Source of the DNA: Massilia kyonggiensis
GTDB taxonomy: Bacteria; Pseudomonadota; Gammaproteobacteria; Burkholderiales; Burkholderiaceae_D
NCBI RefSeq assembly: GCF_024756235.1
Contig: NZ_JANUGY010000008.1
Location: forward strand, 1-64,000
Direction of reading: 5' to 3'
Length of the DNA: 64,000 bases
Shown here: one piece after another, positions 36,160 to 44,115 of the stretch
Numbering within the stretch: the stretch's first letter is position 1
How the letters are laid out: each line of letters begins with the position of its first letter
The notes under the pieces: model-generated
Seen by the model: only the letters and a program-made list of their open reading frames with translations
Database searches by the model: none
What the model was told of the DNA's origin: nothing
Translations under genes and position numbers: made by a program

Positions 36160-37428
36160 ATGAACCCATCGCTACGCGGAGCCGCCGGCGCCCTGCTTTT
36201 ATTCGCCTGCGCGGCCCATGGCCAGGCCGCGCAAGGCTGGCAATTCGCCTTCGGGCCGGGCAAGGCACCGGCCGGCTACACGCCCGTCGACGCGGTCTAC
36301 AGCGCCGCGCGCGGCTACGGCCTGGAACCGGGCGGCCGGCCGGACGGCCTCCACCCCTTTTATTTTTCCGTCGACCTCCCGGAAGGGAATTACACGGTGA
36401 CCGTCACGCTGGGCGACGACAAAGCGCCCGCCGCGACGACGGTGAAATCCGAGCTGCGCCGCCTGATGCTGGAAAACGTCGCGACAAAGCCGGGCGAGAC
36501 CGTCACCAGGACGTTCACCGTCAACGTGCGCACGCCGCAGATCCCGACGGGCGGCGCCGTGCAGCTGAAGGCCCCGCGCGAAACGGTCGAGGAAGCGTGG
36601 AACTGGGACCCGCGCCTGACCTTGGAAATCAATGGCGCGCACCCGGCCGTGCGGACGATCGCCATCGCGCCGGCCAACGTGCCGACCCTGTACCTGCTGG
36701 GCGATTCGACCGTCTGCGACCAGCCGGCGGAGCCCTACAACAGCTGGGGCCAGATGCTGCCGCGCTTCTTCAAGCCCGGCATCGCCATCGCCAATCACGG
36801 CGAATCGGGCGAGACCTACCGCGACTCGCTCGCGCGCCGCCGGCTGGACAAGATCGTCAGCGGCATGAAGCCGGGCGACACGCTCGTCATGCAGTTCGGC
36901 CACAACGACCAGAAGCAGATCAAGGATGGCAAGAGCGGCCCGTTCACGACGTACAAGGCGGAGATCAAGGCGCACGTGGACGCCGTCCGCGCGCGCGGCG
37001 GCCTGCCCGTCATCGTGTCGCCGATGGAGCGGCGCGGCTTCGACGCCGACGGCCACGTGATCCCGTCACTGAAGGATTACGCCGAGGCCGCGCGCCAGTC
37101 CGCGCAGGAATTGAACGTGCCGTTCGTCGACCTGAACGCGATGAGCAAGACGTTCTATGAAGCGCTGGGGCCGGAAGGCTCGAAGGCCGCGTTCGCGGAG
37201 CCTGCGCCGGGCCGCCTGGACAACACGCACCACGACAGCTACGGCAGCTACGAGCTCGCGAAGGCCGTCGTGCTGGGCCTGCGCCAGGCGCACGTGCCGG
37301 CGGCCGACTTCGTCGTCGACGATTTCGCGTTCGACCCCGCCCATCCCGATCCGGCCGCGGCATTCGCCGTACCGCCGAGTCCACATCACACCGCACAACG
37401 CCCGCTGGGCGACGAGGAGCATCAATGA
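36160..37428 (+). CDS. Rhamnogalacturonan acetylesterase, CE12 family
   Basis: 422 residues, start chosen at the signal peptide (MNPSLRGAAGALLLFACAAH). An N-terminal beta-rich domain (about 25-170; FYFSVDLPEGNYTVTVTLGD) precedes an SGNH hydrolase with GDSTVCDQPAEPYNSWGQ (catalytic Ser), NHGESG, FGHNDQKQ and DNTHHDSYGS (catalytic Asp-x-x-His). CE12 enzymes remove acetyl groups from galacturonate in rhamnogalacturonan, opening it to lyases. 20 bp after the PL9 stop; its own stop overlaps the GH43 start as ATGA. Periplasmic. Confidence 0.9.
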   Translation: MNPSLRGAAGALLLFACAAHGQAAQGWQFAFGPGKAPAGYTPVDAVYSAARGYGLEPGGRPDGLHPFYFSVDLPEGNYTVTVTLGDDKAPAATTVKSELRRLMLENVATKPGETVTRTFTVNVRTPQIPTGGAVQLKAPRETVEEAWNWDPRLTLEINGAHPAVRTIAIAPANVPTLYLLGDSTVCDQPAEPYNSWGQMLPRFFKPGIAIANHGESGETYRDSLARRRLDKIVSGMKPGDTLVMQFGHNDQKQIKDGKSGPFTTYKAEIKAHVDAVRARGGLPVIVSPMERRGFDADGHVIPSLKDYAEAARQSAQELNVPFVDLNAMSKTFYEALGPEGSKAAFAEPAPGRLDNTHHDSYGSYELAKAVVLGLRQAHVPAADFVVDDFAFDPAHPDPAAAFAVPPSPHHTAQRPLGDEEHQ

Positions 37429-38402
37429 AACGCCGCACCGTACTTACGGCCCTCGGCGTGGCCGCACTGGGCGGCTGCGCGGGCATCAAACCGGCATCGA
37501 ACAACGACGCCTACGTCTTTGCCTACTTCATCGACAACGGCCAGGACGGCCTGCACCTGGCCGGCAGCGTCGACGGCTACCGCTGGGAAGCGCTGAACGG
37601 CGGCCGCAGCTACGTGGCGCCCACGGTCGGCAAGGCGAAGCTGATGCGCGACCCGTGCATCGTGCGCGGCCCGGACGGCATCTACCACATGGTGTGGACG
37701 AGCGGCTGGAACGAGACGGGCATCGGCTACGCGTCGTCGCCGGACCTCATCCACTGGTCGCCGCAACGGGAACTGCCCGTGATGGCGCACGAACCGACGA
37801 CCCTGAACGCGTGGGCGCCGGAAATCGCATGGGACGACAAGCGCGGCGAATACCTGATCTTCTGGTCGTCCACGATTCCCGGCCGCTTCCCGGAATCCGA
37901 GGCGGCCGGCGACGATGCCGGCGCCAACAAGTACAACCACCGCATCTACGCGACGACGACGCGCGACTTCGTCACGTTCACGCCCACGCGCCTGTTCTAC
38001 GATCCGGGCTTTTCCGTCATCGACGCCACGTTCCTCCGCACGAACCGCGGCGACTGGCTGCTCGTGAAGGACGAGACCCGCCACCCGCCCCGCAAATACC
38101 TGCAGCTGGCGCGTGCGGCCGGCCTGCAGGGACCGTTCGAACCGCTGGGCGCGCCGATCTCGCCCGCGGGCCTGTGGACCGAGGGACCGACGGCGCTGCA
38201 GGTAGGCGAACAGGACGTCATCGTGTACTACGACGCCTACACGACGAAGCACTACGGCGCACTGCGTTCGCGCGATCTCGTGCATTGGGAAGACGTGACG
38301 GCACAGATGCACTTCCCGGACGAGGGCACGGCGCGGCGCATGCGCCACGGGACGGCGTTGCGGGTGTCGGCGGACGTACTGGAGCGCTTGCGCAGGCCGT
38401 AA
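37425..38402 (+). CDS. GH43-family glycosidase, lipoprotein
   Basis: 325 residues. The N-terminus MKRRTVLTALGVAALGGCAG carries a lipobox (LGGC), so it is probably anchored to a membrane. The five-bladed propeller fold of GH43 is indicated by LMRDPCIVRGPDGIYHMVWTSGW, GIGYASSPDLIHWSP, NAWAPEIAWD and LWTEGPTALQVG, with the acid Glu in TEGP and Asp residues in RDP and AP-E-I-A-W-D blades. GH43 members are arabinofuranosidases, xylosidases or galactosidases; in this operon an arabinan or galactan side-chain enzyme is likely. Last gene of the five-gene set, overlapping CE12 by four bases. Confidence 0.85.
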   Translation: MKRRTVLTALGVAALGGCAGIKPASNNDAYVFAYFIDNGQDGLHLAGSVDGYRWEALNGGRSYVAPTVGKAKLMRDPCIVRGPDGIYHMVWTSGWNETGIGYASSPDLIHWSPQRELPVMAHEPTTLNAWAPEIAWDDKRGEYLIFWSSTIPGRFPESEAAGDDAGANKYNHRIYATTTRDFVTFTPTRLFYDPGFSVIDATFLRTNRGDWLLVKDETRHPPRKYLQLARAAGLQGPFEPLGAPISPAGLWTEGPTALQVGEQDVIVYYDAYTTKHYGALRSRDLVHWEDVTAQMHFPDEGTARRMRHGTALRVSADVLERLRRP

Positions 38403-38467
38403 CGCGGCCGTGCGTCCTGTCCTACAGCCTCGATTGTGAGGGGGCAACGGTGCGCGGGAACCACGGC

Positions 38468-38494
38468 CGTTGGAGTAACCTGATTGCTCCAACG
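38468..38494. promoter_or_regulatory. Inverted repeat upstream of the DUF2382 stress genes
   Basis: The arms cgttggag (38468-38475) and ctccaacg (38487-38494) are perfect 8-bp inverted repeats around an 11-nt spacer. The site ends 21 bp before the first DUF2382 gene. It could be an operator or an attenuator hairpin; no T-run follows. It could also end the GH43 transcript. Confidence 0.5.
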
Positions 38495-38515
38495 TCGTGA
38501 TCCCGGAGGCGGACC

Positions 38516-38947
38516 GTGTCCTTTGACTCAGCAAAACCCGATCAGGAAAAACAGGAGCTCTTGCGGGTTCCTGTGGTCCATGAGGAGGCGTGGGTCGAGA
38601 AACGGATCGTCGACACGGGTCGCGGCGTACGCATCCACAAGACCGTCGCCGAGCACCCCTGCCGGATCGACGAGCGCCTGCTGCGCGACGACGTCGAGGT
38701 CCACCATGTGCCGGTGGACCGCATCGTCCCGCTCGACCAGGCGCCCGCGACCCGCTACGAAGGGGATACGCTCGTGGTGCCGATCCTCGAGGAAGTGCTG
38801 GTCGTCGAACGGCGGCTGCGCATCAAGGAAGAGCTCCACATCACCCGTACCCGCCGCGAAGAACACCACGTCGACACCGTCATGCTCAAGTCCGAGCAGG
38901 TCAGCGTCGAGCGCTTCGACGAGCACGGCGACGACTCACCCACGTGA
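38516..38947 (+). CDS. DUF2382 (YsnF/AvaK-like) stress protein, single domain
   Basis: 143 residues, GTG start with a GGAGGC ribosome site 5 bp before. The charged repeat segments LLRVPVVHEEAWVEKRIVDTGR and VVPILEEVLVVERRLRIKEE are the DUF2382 pattern, in which pairs of V-P-V-V/I-x-E-E strands alternate with amphipathic charged stretches. No signal peptide, so cytoplasmic. DUF2382 proteins are linked to general stress responses and often contain PRC-barrel partners; the exact biochemistry is unknown. 20 bp before a second, larger DUF2382 gene. Confidence 0.85.
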   Translation: MSFDSAKPDQEKQELLRVPVVHEEAWVEKRIVDTGRGVRIHKTVAEHPCRIDERLLRDDVEVHHVPVDRIVPLDQAPATRYEGDTLVVPILEEVLVVERRLRIKEELHITRTRREEHHVDTVMLKSEQVSVERFDEHGDDSPT

Positions 38948-38967
38948 CAATCACCGGAGGACGCATC

Positions 38968-40134
38968 ATGCAACATACTCTCGTAGCGGTGTTCGACAAC
39001 CGCAGCGATGCCCAGAACGCGATGGACGAACTGCTGGCATCCGGCTTCACCCGCGATAACGTTTATGTCTCCAGCGCCGACCTGTCCGGCACCACGACAA
39101 CGACCGGCACGACGCTCGGCACGACCCACGAGGAAGGCGTGGGCGCCTCGATCAGGCACTTCTTCGAAAACCTGTTCGGCTCTGACAACGACGAACACGC
39201 CACCCGCTATTCCAGCGCCGTCACCGCCGGCCAGCACGTGCTGACGCTCACCACGACGTCGGAGCCGGAAGTGGAACGTGCCGCCGACGTCATCGAGCGC
39301 TTTGGCCCCATCGACATCGACGAGCGCCACGACCTGTCGGGCAACGCCGCCTCGCTGGGCACGAGCGCCTACCAGCCGCAGTCGTCGTCCACCCTGCAGG
39401 CCGGCTCGATGCAGTCGGGTACGCAGGTGGGCAACCTGTCGGGCAGCCTGTCCGACTCGACCCTGCGCTCGGACTCGCTGCAGCGCGATACTGCCGTCGA
39501 GCGGACGGGCGACAAGGCCGCGATCCCGGTCGTTCAGGAAGAGGTCCGCGTCGGCAAGCGCCAGGTCGAACGGGGCGGCGTGCGCGTGTTCTCGCGCATG
39601 GTCGAGACGCCCGTGAACGAGACCGTGTCGCTGCGCGAGGAACACGTCAGCGTGGAGCGCCGTCCGGTCGACCAGCCGATCAACCCGGCCGACGTTGCCG
39701 CGCTCAAGGACCAGACGATCGAACTGCGTGAAACGGCCGAGGAAGCCGTCGTGCAGAAATCCGCCCGCGTGGTGGAGGAAGTCGTCGTCGGCAAGGAGGT
39801 CAGCCAGCGCCAGGAAAACATCCAGGACACGGTGCGCCACACGGAAGTGGAAGTGCAGCCCCTGCAGGGCAGCGCGCTCGACGACGACACCTATTACCGC
39901 AACGACTGGCAGACGAATTACGCCAGCCTGGGCGGCACCTACGACGACTACGCGCCGGCCTACCGCTACGGCAACGAGATGCGGCGCGACGCCCGCTACC
40001 AGGGCCGCAACTGGGACGACGTCGAATCCGACCTGCGCAGCGACTGGGACACGCGCTACGGCAGCAGCGGCTCGTCCACGTGGGAACGCATGAAGGCCGC
40101 CGTGCGGTCGGGCTGGAACCGCATGACCTCCTGA
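38968..40134 (+). CDS. DUF2382 protein with general-stress N-terminal domain
   Basis: 388 residues; CGGAGG lies just before the ATG. The N-terminus HTLVAVFDNRSDAQNAMDELLASGFTRDNV resembles the YflT-type general stress domain (a ferredoxin-like fold with a hydrophobic spacer), followed by a Ser/Thr/Gln-rich linker (about 120-175) and a DUF2382 domain (IPVVQEEVRVGKRQVERGGVRVF through VVEEVVVGKEVSQRQENI; about 185-300). The C-terminus is Tyr/Asp/Arg-rich. It is likely a cytoplasmic stress protein co-expressed with the smaller DUF2382 gene. It overlaps the convergent GNAT gene by 79 bp. Confidence 0.85.
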   Translation: MQHTLVAVFDNRSDAQNAMDELLASGFTRDNVYVSSADLSGTTTTTGTTLGTTHEEGVGASIRHFFENLFGSDNDEHATRYSSAVTAGQHVLTLTTTSEPEVERAADVIERFGPIDIDERHDLSGNAASLGTSAYQPQSSSTLQAGSMQSGTQVGNLSGSLSDSTLRSDSLQRDTAVERTGDKAAIPVVQEEVRVGKRQVERGGVRVFSRMVETPVNETVSLREEHVSVERRPVDQPINPADVAALKDQTIELRETAEEAVVQKSARVVEEVVVGKEVSQRQENIQDTVRHTEVEVQPLQGSALDDDTYYRNDWQTNYASLGGTYDDYAPAYRYGNEMRRDARYQGRNWDDVESDLRSDWDTRYGSSGSSTWERMKAAVRSGWNRMTS

Positions 40135-40613
40135 TCCGCTGCGGGGCGCACCGTGAGCCGGTAACTCAGCCGGTCGGCGACCCGCTGCGCCCCGAGGCCG
40201 GTATAGAAACGGATGCCGGCCTCGTTGGACGCCTTCACGTGCCAGTCGATGCGGCCGCAACCCTGCTCGGCCGCATCGCGCGCGATCCACGCCATCAGGG
40301 CCCGGCCCACGCCGCGGCCCCGGCTGTCGGCGCGCACGAACAATTCCTTCATCATGCACTGGCGACGGTGCGCCGGCGTCGGATCGACGAGCGAATACAG
40401 CAGCGCGACGGCCGCGAACCCGACGACGTTCCCTGACGCATCTGCCGCCACGACGAGGCGCAGCGGCGAGTCCGGCGCCAGCAGATTCCGGTGCAGGTGA
40501 TCGCGCACGTCGGCGCGCGCGACTTCCGCATCAGCGTGATAGTAGCGATACAGCTCGCACAGCAGGTCGATCAGCGACTCGTGCTGATCGGGCGACACAA
40601 GGGCGACGCGCAT
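40056..40613 (-). CDS. GNAT-family N-acetyltransferase
   Basis: 185 residues, start chosen at MRVALVSPDQHES. The acetyl-CoA binding motif is MKELFVRADSRGRGVGRALMAWIA (R/Q-x-x-G-x-G/A), with the late strand GRIDWHVKASNEAGIRFYTGLGA typical of GNAT proteins. Such enzymes acetylate amines on small molecules or proteins. The last 25 codons overlap the opposite-strand DUF2382 gene; without that overlap the fold would be complete at LSYRL, so the tail may be a fortuitous extension. Substrate unknown. Confidence 0.85.
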   Translation of the reverse strand: MRVALVSPDQHESLIDLLCELYRYYHADAEVARADVRDHLHRNLLAPDSPLRLVVAADASGNVVGFAAVALLYSLVDPTPAHRRQCMMKELFVRADSRGRGVGRALMAWIARDAAEQGCGRIDWHVKASNEAGIRFYTGLGAQRVADRLSYRLTVRPAADQEVMRFQPDRTAAFMRSHVDEPLLP

Positions 40614-40666
40614 GGATGGCCTGGACTCGTTTCGGTGGAAGAGCGAAACGATACCAGAAAGCGTCG

Positions 40667-41308
40667 TCACGCCGACCGGTCGTAGCCGAACTGGATGCCG
40701 GCCGTGCCGCCCGTCTCGATGAACAGGTCGATGAACGCCGGCACGGTCTCCTTGCGCAGCCAGTCGCGCTGCAGTTCGCAGAACAGCTGCGCCACGCTGA
40801 TCATCTGGGCGCCCGCCTTTTCCACGCGCCGCAGCGCCATCTCGTGCGCGGTGACGGAGGTGCCGCCGACCGCATCCGCGACGACATAGACTTCATAGCC
40901 TTCGCGCAGCGCGTCCAGCGCGGGGAACGTGAGGCAGGCTTCCGTCCACAGCGCCGTCATGATGAGCTTCTTGCGGCCCGTCGCCGCGACGGCCTGGCGG
41001 AACTCGACGTCTTCCCAGGAATTGATGCTCGTGCGGTCGTACGTCGGGTAGTCGCCCAGCACCGCACGCAGTTGGCCGATCGGCGGCTTGTTCAGGCCCG
41101 TCCTGACGTTCACCGTCGAGTGGACGATCGGCAGGCCGTAGGCGACGGCCGCCTTGGCCGTGCCGACGATGTTGTTGACGAGTAGCTGCCGGTCCATCGA
41201 GGCGATCGAATTCACCTGCACCGGCTGGTAATCGATGATGACGAATGCCGCGTTCTGGGGCGTCAGCAGATGGTCCTGGCGCGGGTCGCGGATGGCTTCG
41301 CTGGTCAT
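40667..41308 (-). CDS. Isochorismatase-family hydrolase (YcaC-like)
   Basis: 213 residues with an AGGAGA ribosome site. The family core is visible: the N-terminal Asp in FVIIDYQPVQVNSI, a conserved LPIVHSTVNV strand, and the catalytic Cys in MTALWTEACLTFPALDAL followed by VVADAVGGTSVTAHEMALRRVEKAG. The Asp and Cys of the triad can be seen; the lysine cannot be placed surely. This YcaC-like branch hydrolyses amide or related bonds in small molecules, substrates mostly unknown. It is read from the same strand as the dithiol oxidoreductase gene, 81 bp downstream, probably in one operon under the Rrf2 regulator. Confidence 0.88.
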   Translation of the reverse strand: MTSEAIRDPRQDHLLTPQNAAFVIIDYQPVQVNSIASMDRQLLVNNIVGTAKAAVAYGLPIVHSTVNVRTGLNKPPIGQLRAVLGDYPTYDRTSINSWEDVEFRQAVAATGRKKLIMTALWTEACLTFPALDALREGYEVYVVADAVGGTSVTAHEMALRRVEKAGAQMISVAQLFCELQRDWLRKETVPAFIDLFIETGGTAGIQFGYDRSA

Positions 41309-41389
41309 GGTGGTCTCCTGTTCGCTGGTTGGCGATCCGTGTACAGGATCGTCCCGTTGGACGGCAAGACGGGGCCACTGGTTCCAGCG

Positions 41390-42310
41390 TCACGCCACGA
41401 CAGCGAGCTCCGGAATCAGGGAGCGGTGCGCCGCGATGCCCGCCAGCGCGCCGTCCGCGACCGCAAGCGCCACGTTGCCGGCGGGCCGCGCCATGTCGCC
41501 GCAGCAGAACACGCCCGGCACACTGCTCGCCTTCTGCGCGTCCGTCGCCACGTACTGCCCCATCGGCCCGTCTTCCAGCGCGCAGCCCAGTTGCTGCGCC
41601 AGCGGACTGACGATGTGCGTGCGCGTGGCGACGAACAGTCCGGCGAGCGGCAGCCGGCGCCCGTCCCGCAGCACCACGTCGGCCCGGCCCTCGATGCGCG
41701 CGACCGGCGTGCGCTCGACGGTCACGCCGCGCCGGGCCAGCGCTGCCAGCTGCTCCTGTTGCGGTTCGAACGCGCCGTTCAGCAGCAGGGTGACCTCGCC
41801 CCAGTCCGGCAGCATCAGTGCCTGGTGCAGCGACAACTCGCCCGCCGCGAGCACGCCGATGGCCCCTTCGTCCAGCTCGTAGCCATGGCAGTACGGGCAG
41901 TGGAACACGCTCGTACCCCAGCGCGCTTCCAGTCCCTCCACGGACGGCAACGTATCGGCGACGCCGGTGGCAAGGACGAGCCTTCGCCCGTGCACGCTGC
42001 CGCCGTCCGGCAGCATGACGTCGAAGCCGTCGCCGGCCGGATGCGCGGCCACCGCCGTGTCGTTCGCCCACGCGACGTTGGGATAGGCGCGCAACTGGGC
42101 CCGGCCCTGCGCGGCGATCGCGGCCGCCTCCGTGCCGTCCTGCGTGAGGAAGCCGTGCGAGCGGTCGGCGTAGCGGTTGCGGCGCCGGCCGCCGTCGATG
42201 ACGAGCACGCGCCGGCGCGCCCGCGCCAGCTGCATGGCCGCGGACAGGCCGGCGTAGCTGCCGCCCACGACGATGGCGTCGAATGCGGAATCATTCGGTT
42301 GGGTGTGCAT
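41390..42310 (-). CDS. NAD(P)/FAD-dependent dithiol oxidoreductase (TrxR/GliT-like)
   Basis: 306 residues from the ATG with an AAAGGAGGAG ribosome region. FAD-binding motif DAIVVGGSYAGLSAAMQLAR, the redox motif CPYCHGYE (Cys-x-x-Cys), the NAD(P)-domain strand and the C-terminal FAD motif FCCGDMARPAGNVALAVADGA are all present. The Cys-Pro-x-Cys-His-Gly-Tyr-Glu arrangement is typical of the dithiol-oxidase branch around GliT and DepH, not of standard thioredoxin reductase (CATC). It could oxidise a small thiol or a protein disulfide. The Rrf2 gene overlaps its start by 20 bp upstream. Confidence 0.85.
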   Translation of the reverse strand: MHTQPNDSAFDAIVVGGSYAGLSAAMQLARARRRVLVIDGGRRRNRYADRSHGFLTQDGTEAAAIAAQGRAQLRAYPNVAWANDTAVAAHPAGDGFDVMLPDGGSVHGRRLVLATGVADTLPSVEGLEARWGTSVFHCPYCHGYELDEGAIGVLAAGELSLHQALMLPDWGEVTLLLNGAFEPQQEQLAALARRGVTVERTPVARIEGRADVVLRDGRRLPLAGLFVATRTHIVSPLAQQLGCALEDGPMGQYVATDAQKASSVPGVFCCGDMARPAGNVALAVADGALAGIAAHRSLIPELAVVA

Positions 42311-42746
42311 GATGTGCTCCTCCTTTGGGATACTGCGCATTGAACCGTTCGGACAGTTCCGCCAGCGTGACCTGCGCGAAGCGCGCGAGCAGCAGCGCTT
42401 CCGCCTCCGCGAGCGCGTCGCCGAGCGACTGGTTGACGACTTTTTCCACGAGACAGCCGGGCTGCTCCACCCGGTTGCCGATCGCGAACACGGTCGGCGA
42501 CCCGACCGCTTCGTACACGTCGCGCAGCGTCACCCGGCGCAGGTCGGCCGCCACGACCCAGCCGCCGCCATGGCCCTTTTCCGACGCCACGTAGCCGCGT
42601 TCGCGCAGGCCCGCCAACGTGCGCCGCACCAGCACGGGATTCGTGTGCAGGAAGCCCGCCAGCGCTTCCGACGTCAGCGGACGGTCGCTGTGGGCCATGT
42701 GCAGCAGCAGGTGCAGGATCGAGGAAAGTTTGCTGTCGGTTCTCAT
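42291..42746 (-). CDS. Rrf2-family transcriptional regulator
   Basis: 151 residues. The N-terminal winged helix shows KLSSILHLLLHMAHSDRPLTSEALAGFLHTNPVLVRRTLAGLRERGYVASEKGHGGGW, the Rrf2 pattern. Only one cysteine (Cys101-like, in QPGCLVEK) is visible, so it lacks the three-Cys FeS ligand set of IscR and may sense a thiol or oxidant by one Cys. It probably represses its own operon with the dithiol oxidoreductase and isochorismatase genes; its 3' end overlaps the oxidoreductase start by 20 bp. Confidence 0.88.
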   Translation of the reverse strand: MRTDSKLSSILHLLLHMAHSDRPLTSEALAGFLHTNPVLVRRTLAGLRERGYVASEKGHGGGWVVAADLRRVTLRDVYEAVGSPTVFAIGNRVEQPGCLVEKVVNQSLGDALAEAEALLLARFAQVTLAELSERFNAQYPKGGAHHAHPTE

Positions 42747-42765
42747 GTAACTTATGATAGTACAT
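42745..42765. promoter_or_regulatory. Inverted repeat at the Rrf2 start, candidate autoregulatory operator
   Basis: ATGTA (42745-42749) and TACAT (42761-42765) form a 5-bp inverted repeat with an 11-bp AT-rich spacer, overlapping the start codon of the Rrf2 gene and reaching toward the divergent GMC gene. Rrf2 proteins often bind such sites at their own promoter. Confidence 0.4.
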
Positions 42766-42795
42766 AATCACCCGGCGTGCACGATACAATGCCGC

Positions 42796-44115
42796 ATGTC
42801 TTCCGAATCCACGTTTTTCGATGTCATCGTGGCAGGCACCGGCCCAGGCGGCGCAAGCGTCGCCCGCGAACTCGCTCGGGCCGGCGCACGAACGCTCCTG
42901 CTGGAAGCGGGCGGCGCCGCGCCGCTCGCGGGCACCCTGACGCAGATGGCCGGCATGGCGGCCGTGCCCGGCAAGGGCGCGTTCCTGCACCGCGACCTGT
43001 CGCTGCTCGTGCGTGCGCTGACGACCGGTGGCACGTCGACCATCAATTTCGCCACCGCCGCCCCGCCCCCGGCCGCCATGTTTGCCCGCCACGGCATCGA
43101 CCTCGCACCGGCCCTCGCCGCGTGGCGCGCGGAATTGCCGATGGCGCCGCTGCCCGACGATCTCGTCGGCCCGATGGCCGCCCGCATCGCGGCAGGCGCC
43201 CGCGCGCAAGGCCTCGCATGGCGCAAGCTGGACAAGATGATCCGCCCGGCGACGTGCCGCACGGGCTGCTGGCGCTGCGTCTACGGCTGTCCGTTCGGGG
43301 CGAAGTGGTCGGCGCGGGAACTGGTCGACGACGCCTGCAAGCACGGCGCGCGGCTCGTCACGGGTGCGCACGTGACGCGCGTGCTGGTGGAAGAAGGCCG
43401 CGCTGTGGGCGTGGAAGCACAGGTCGGCGGACGGCGTGAAACGTTCCGGGCCGGCCTCGTCGTGCTGGCGGCGGGCGGCATCGGCAGCCCGCGCATCCTC
43501 AGGTCATCCGGTCTGCTGTCAGGTCCCGTCCCGTTCTTCAGCGATCCCGTCGTGGCCGTGATGGGCACGGTGGACGGCGTCGAGGGCGGGGGCGCCGAGG
43601 TGCCGATGGCCGCGGGGTCCTACGATTCCGCCGCCGGCATCAGCCTGGCCGACCTCACCCTGCCCCGCCCCATGTACCAGGCGTTCGCGGCGCAGGCGGG
43701 ACGGATCGACCGCTTGCTGGCACACGACCGCACGCTGACGATCATGGTCAAGATCCGCGACGCCATCCGAGGCGACGTCGGCCCGCGCTGGGTCGACAAG
43801 ACGCTGGCCCCGGAAGACCGGCGCCGCTTCGAGGCCGGCATCGCAACGGCGCGCGGCATCCTGGAGGCCGCCTGCGCGCGCCACGTCTTCGCCAGCCACC
43901 ACTTCGCCGCGCATCCCGGCGGCACCGTGCGCATCGGGCAGGCGCTGGATGCGGACCTGGCCACTGCCACGCCGGGCCTGTACGTGTGCGACGCGTCCGT
44001 CATCCCCGAACCGTGGGGCCTGCCGCCCACCCTGACCCTGCTGTGCCTGGGCTGGCGGCTGGGCCGTCGCCTGGCGCGGGTCAGCGCTTCACCGGCAGCG
44101 TCGTCGTCAGCCTGA
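42796..44115 (+). CDS. GMC-type FAD oxidoreductase with a ferredoxin-like Cys cluster
   Basis: 439 residues. The FAD motif is FDVIVAGTGPGGASVARELA; the C-terminal GMC signature HHFAAHPGGTVRIG and VCDASVIPEPWGLPPTLTL carry the catalytic His region. An unusual stretch CRTGCWRCVYGCP (Cys154, Cys158, Cys161, Cys165; C-x3-C-x2-C-x3-C-P) lies after the N-terminal FAD region and resembles a 4Fe-4S motif. GMC enzymes oxidise alcohols or sugars; the electron acceptor here may be an FeS carrier instead of oxygen. It ends 35 bp into the convergent GH3 gene. Substrate unknown. Confidence 0.82.
   Translation: MSSESTFFDVIVAGTGPGGASVARELARAGARTLLLEAGGAAPLAGTLTQMAGMAAVPGKGAFLHRDLSLLVRALTTGGTSTINFATAAPPPAAMFARHGIDLAPALAAWRAELPMAPLPDDLVGPMAARIAAGARAQGLAWRKLDKMIRPATCRTGCWRCVYGCPFGAKWSARELVDDACKHGARLVTGAHVTRVLVEEGRAVGVEAQVGGRRETFRAGLVVLAAGGIGSPRILRSSGLLSGPVPFFSDPVVAVMGTVDGVEGGGAEVPMAAGSYDSAAGISLADLTLPRPMYQAFAAQAGRIDRLLAHDRTLTIMVKIRDAIRGDVGPRWVDKTLAPEDRRRFEAGIATARGILEAACARHVFASHHFAAHPGGTVRIGQALDADLATATPGLYVCDASVIPEPWGLPPTLTLLCLGWRLGRRLARVSASPAASSSA

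Noticed and set aside
32198..36268. Antisense frame of 1356 codons across the PL26 and PL9 genes
   Set aside because: Same shadow effect; Arg/His/Ala-rich with no domain, whereas the opposite strand holds two recognisable lyases.
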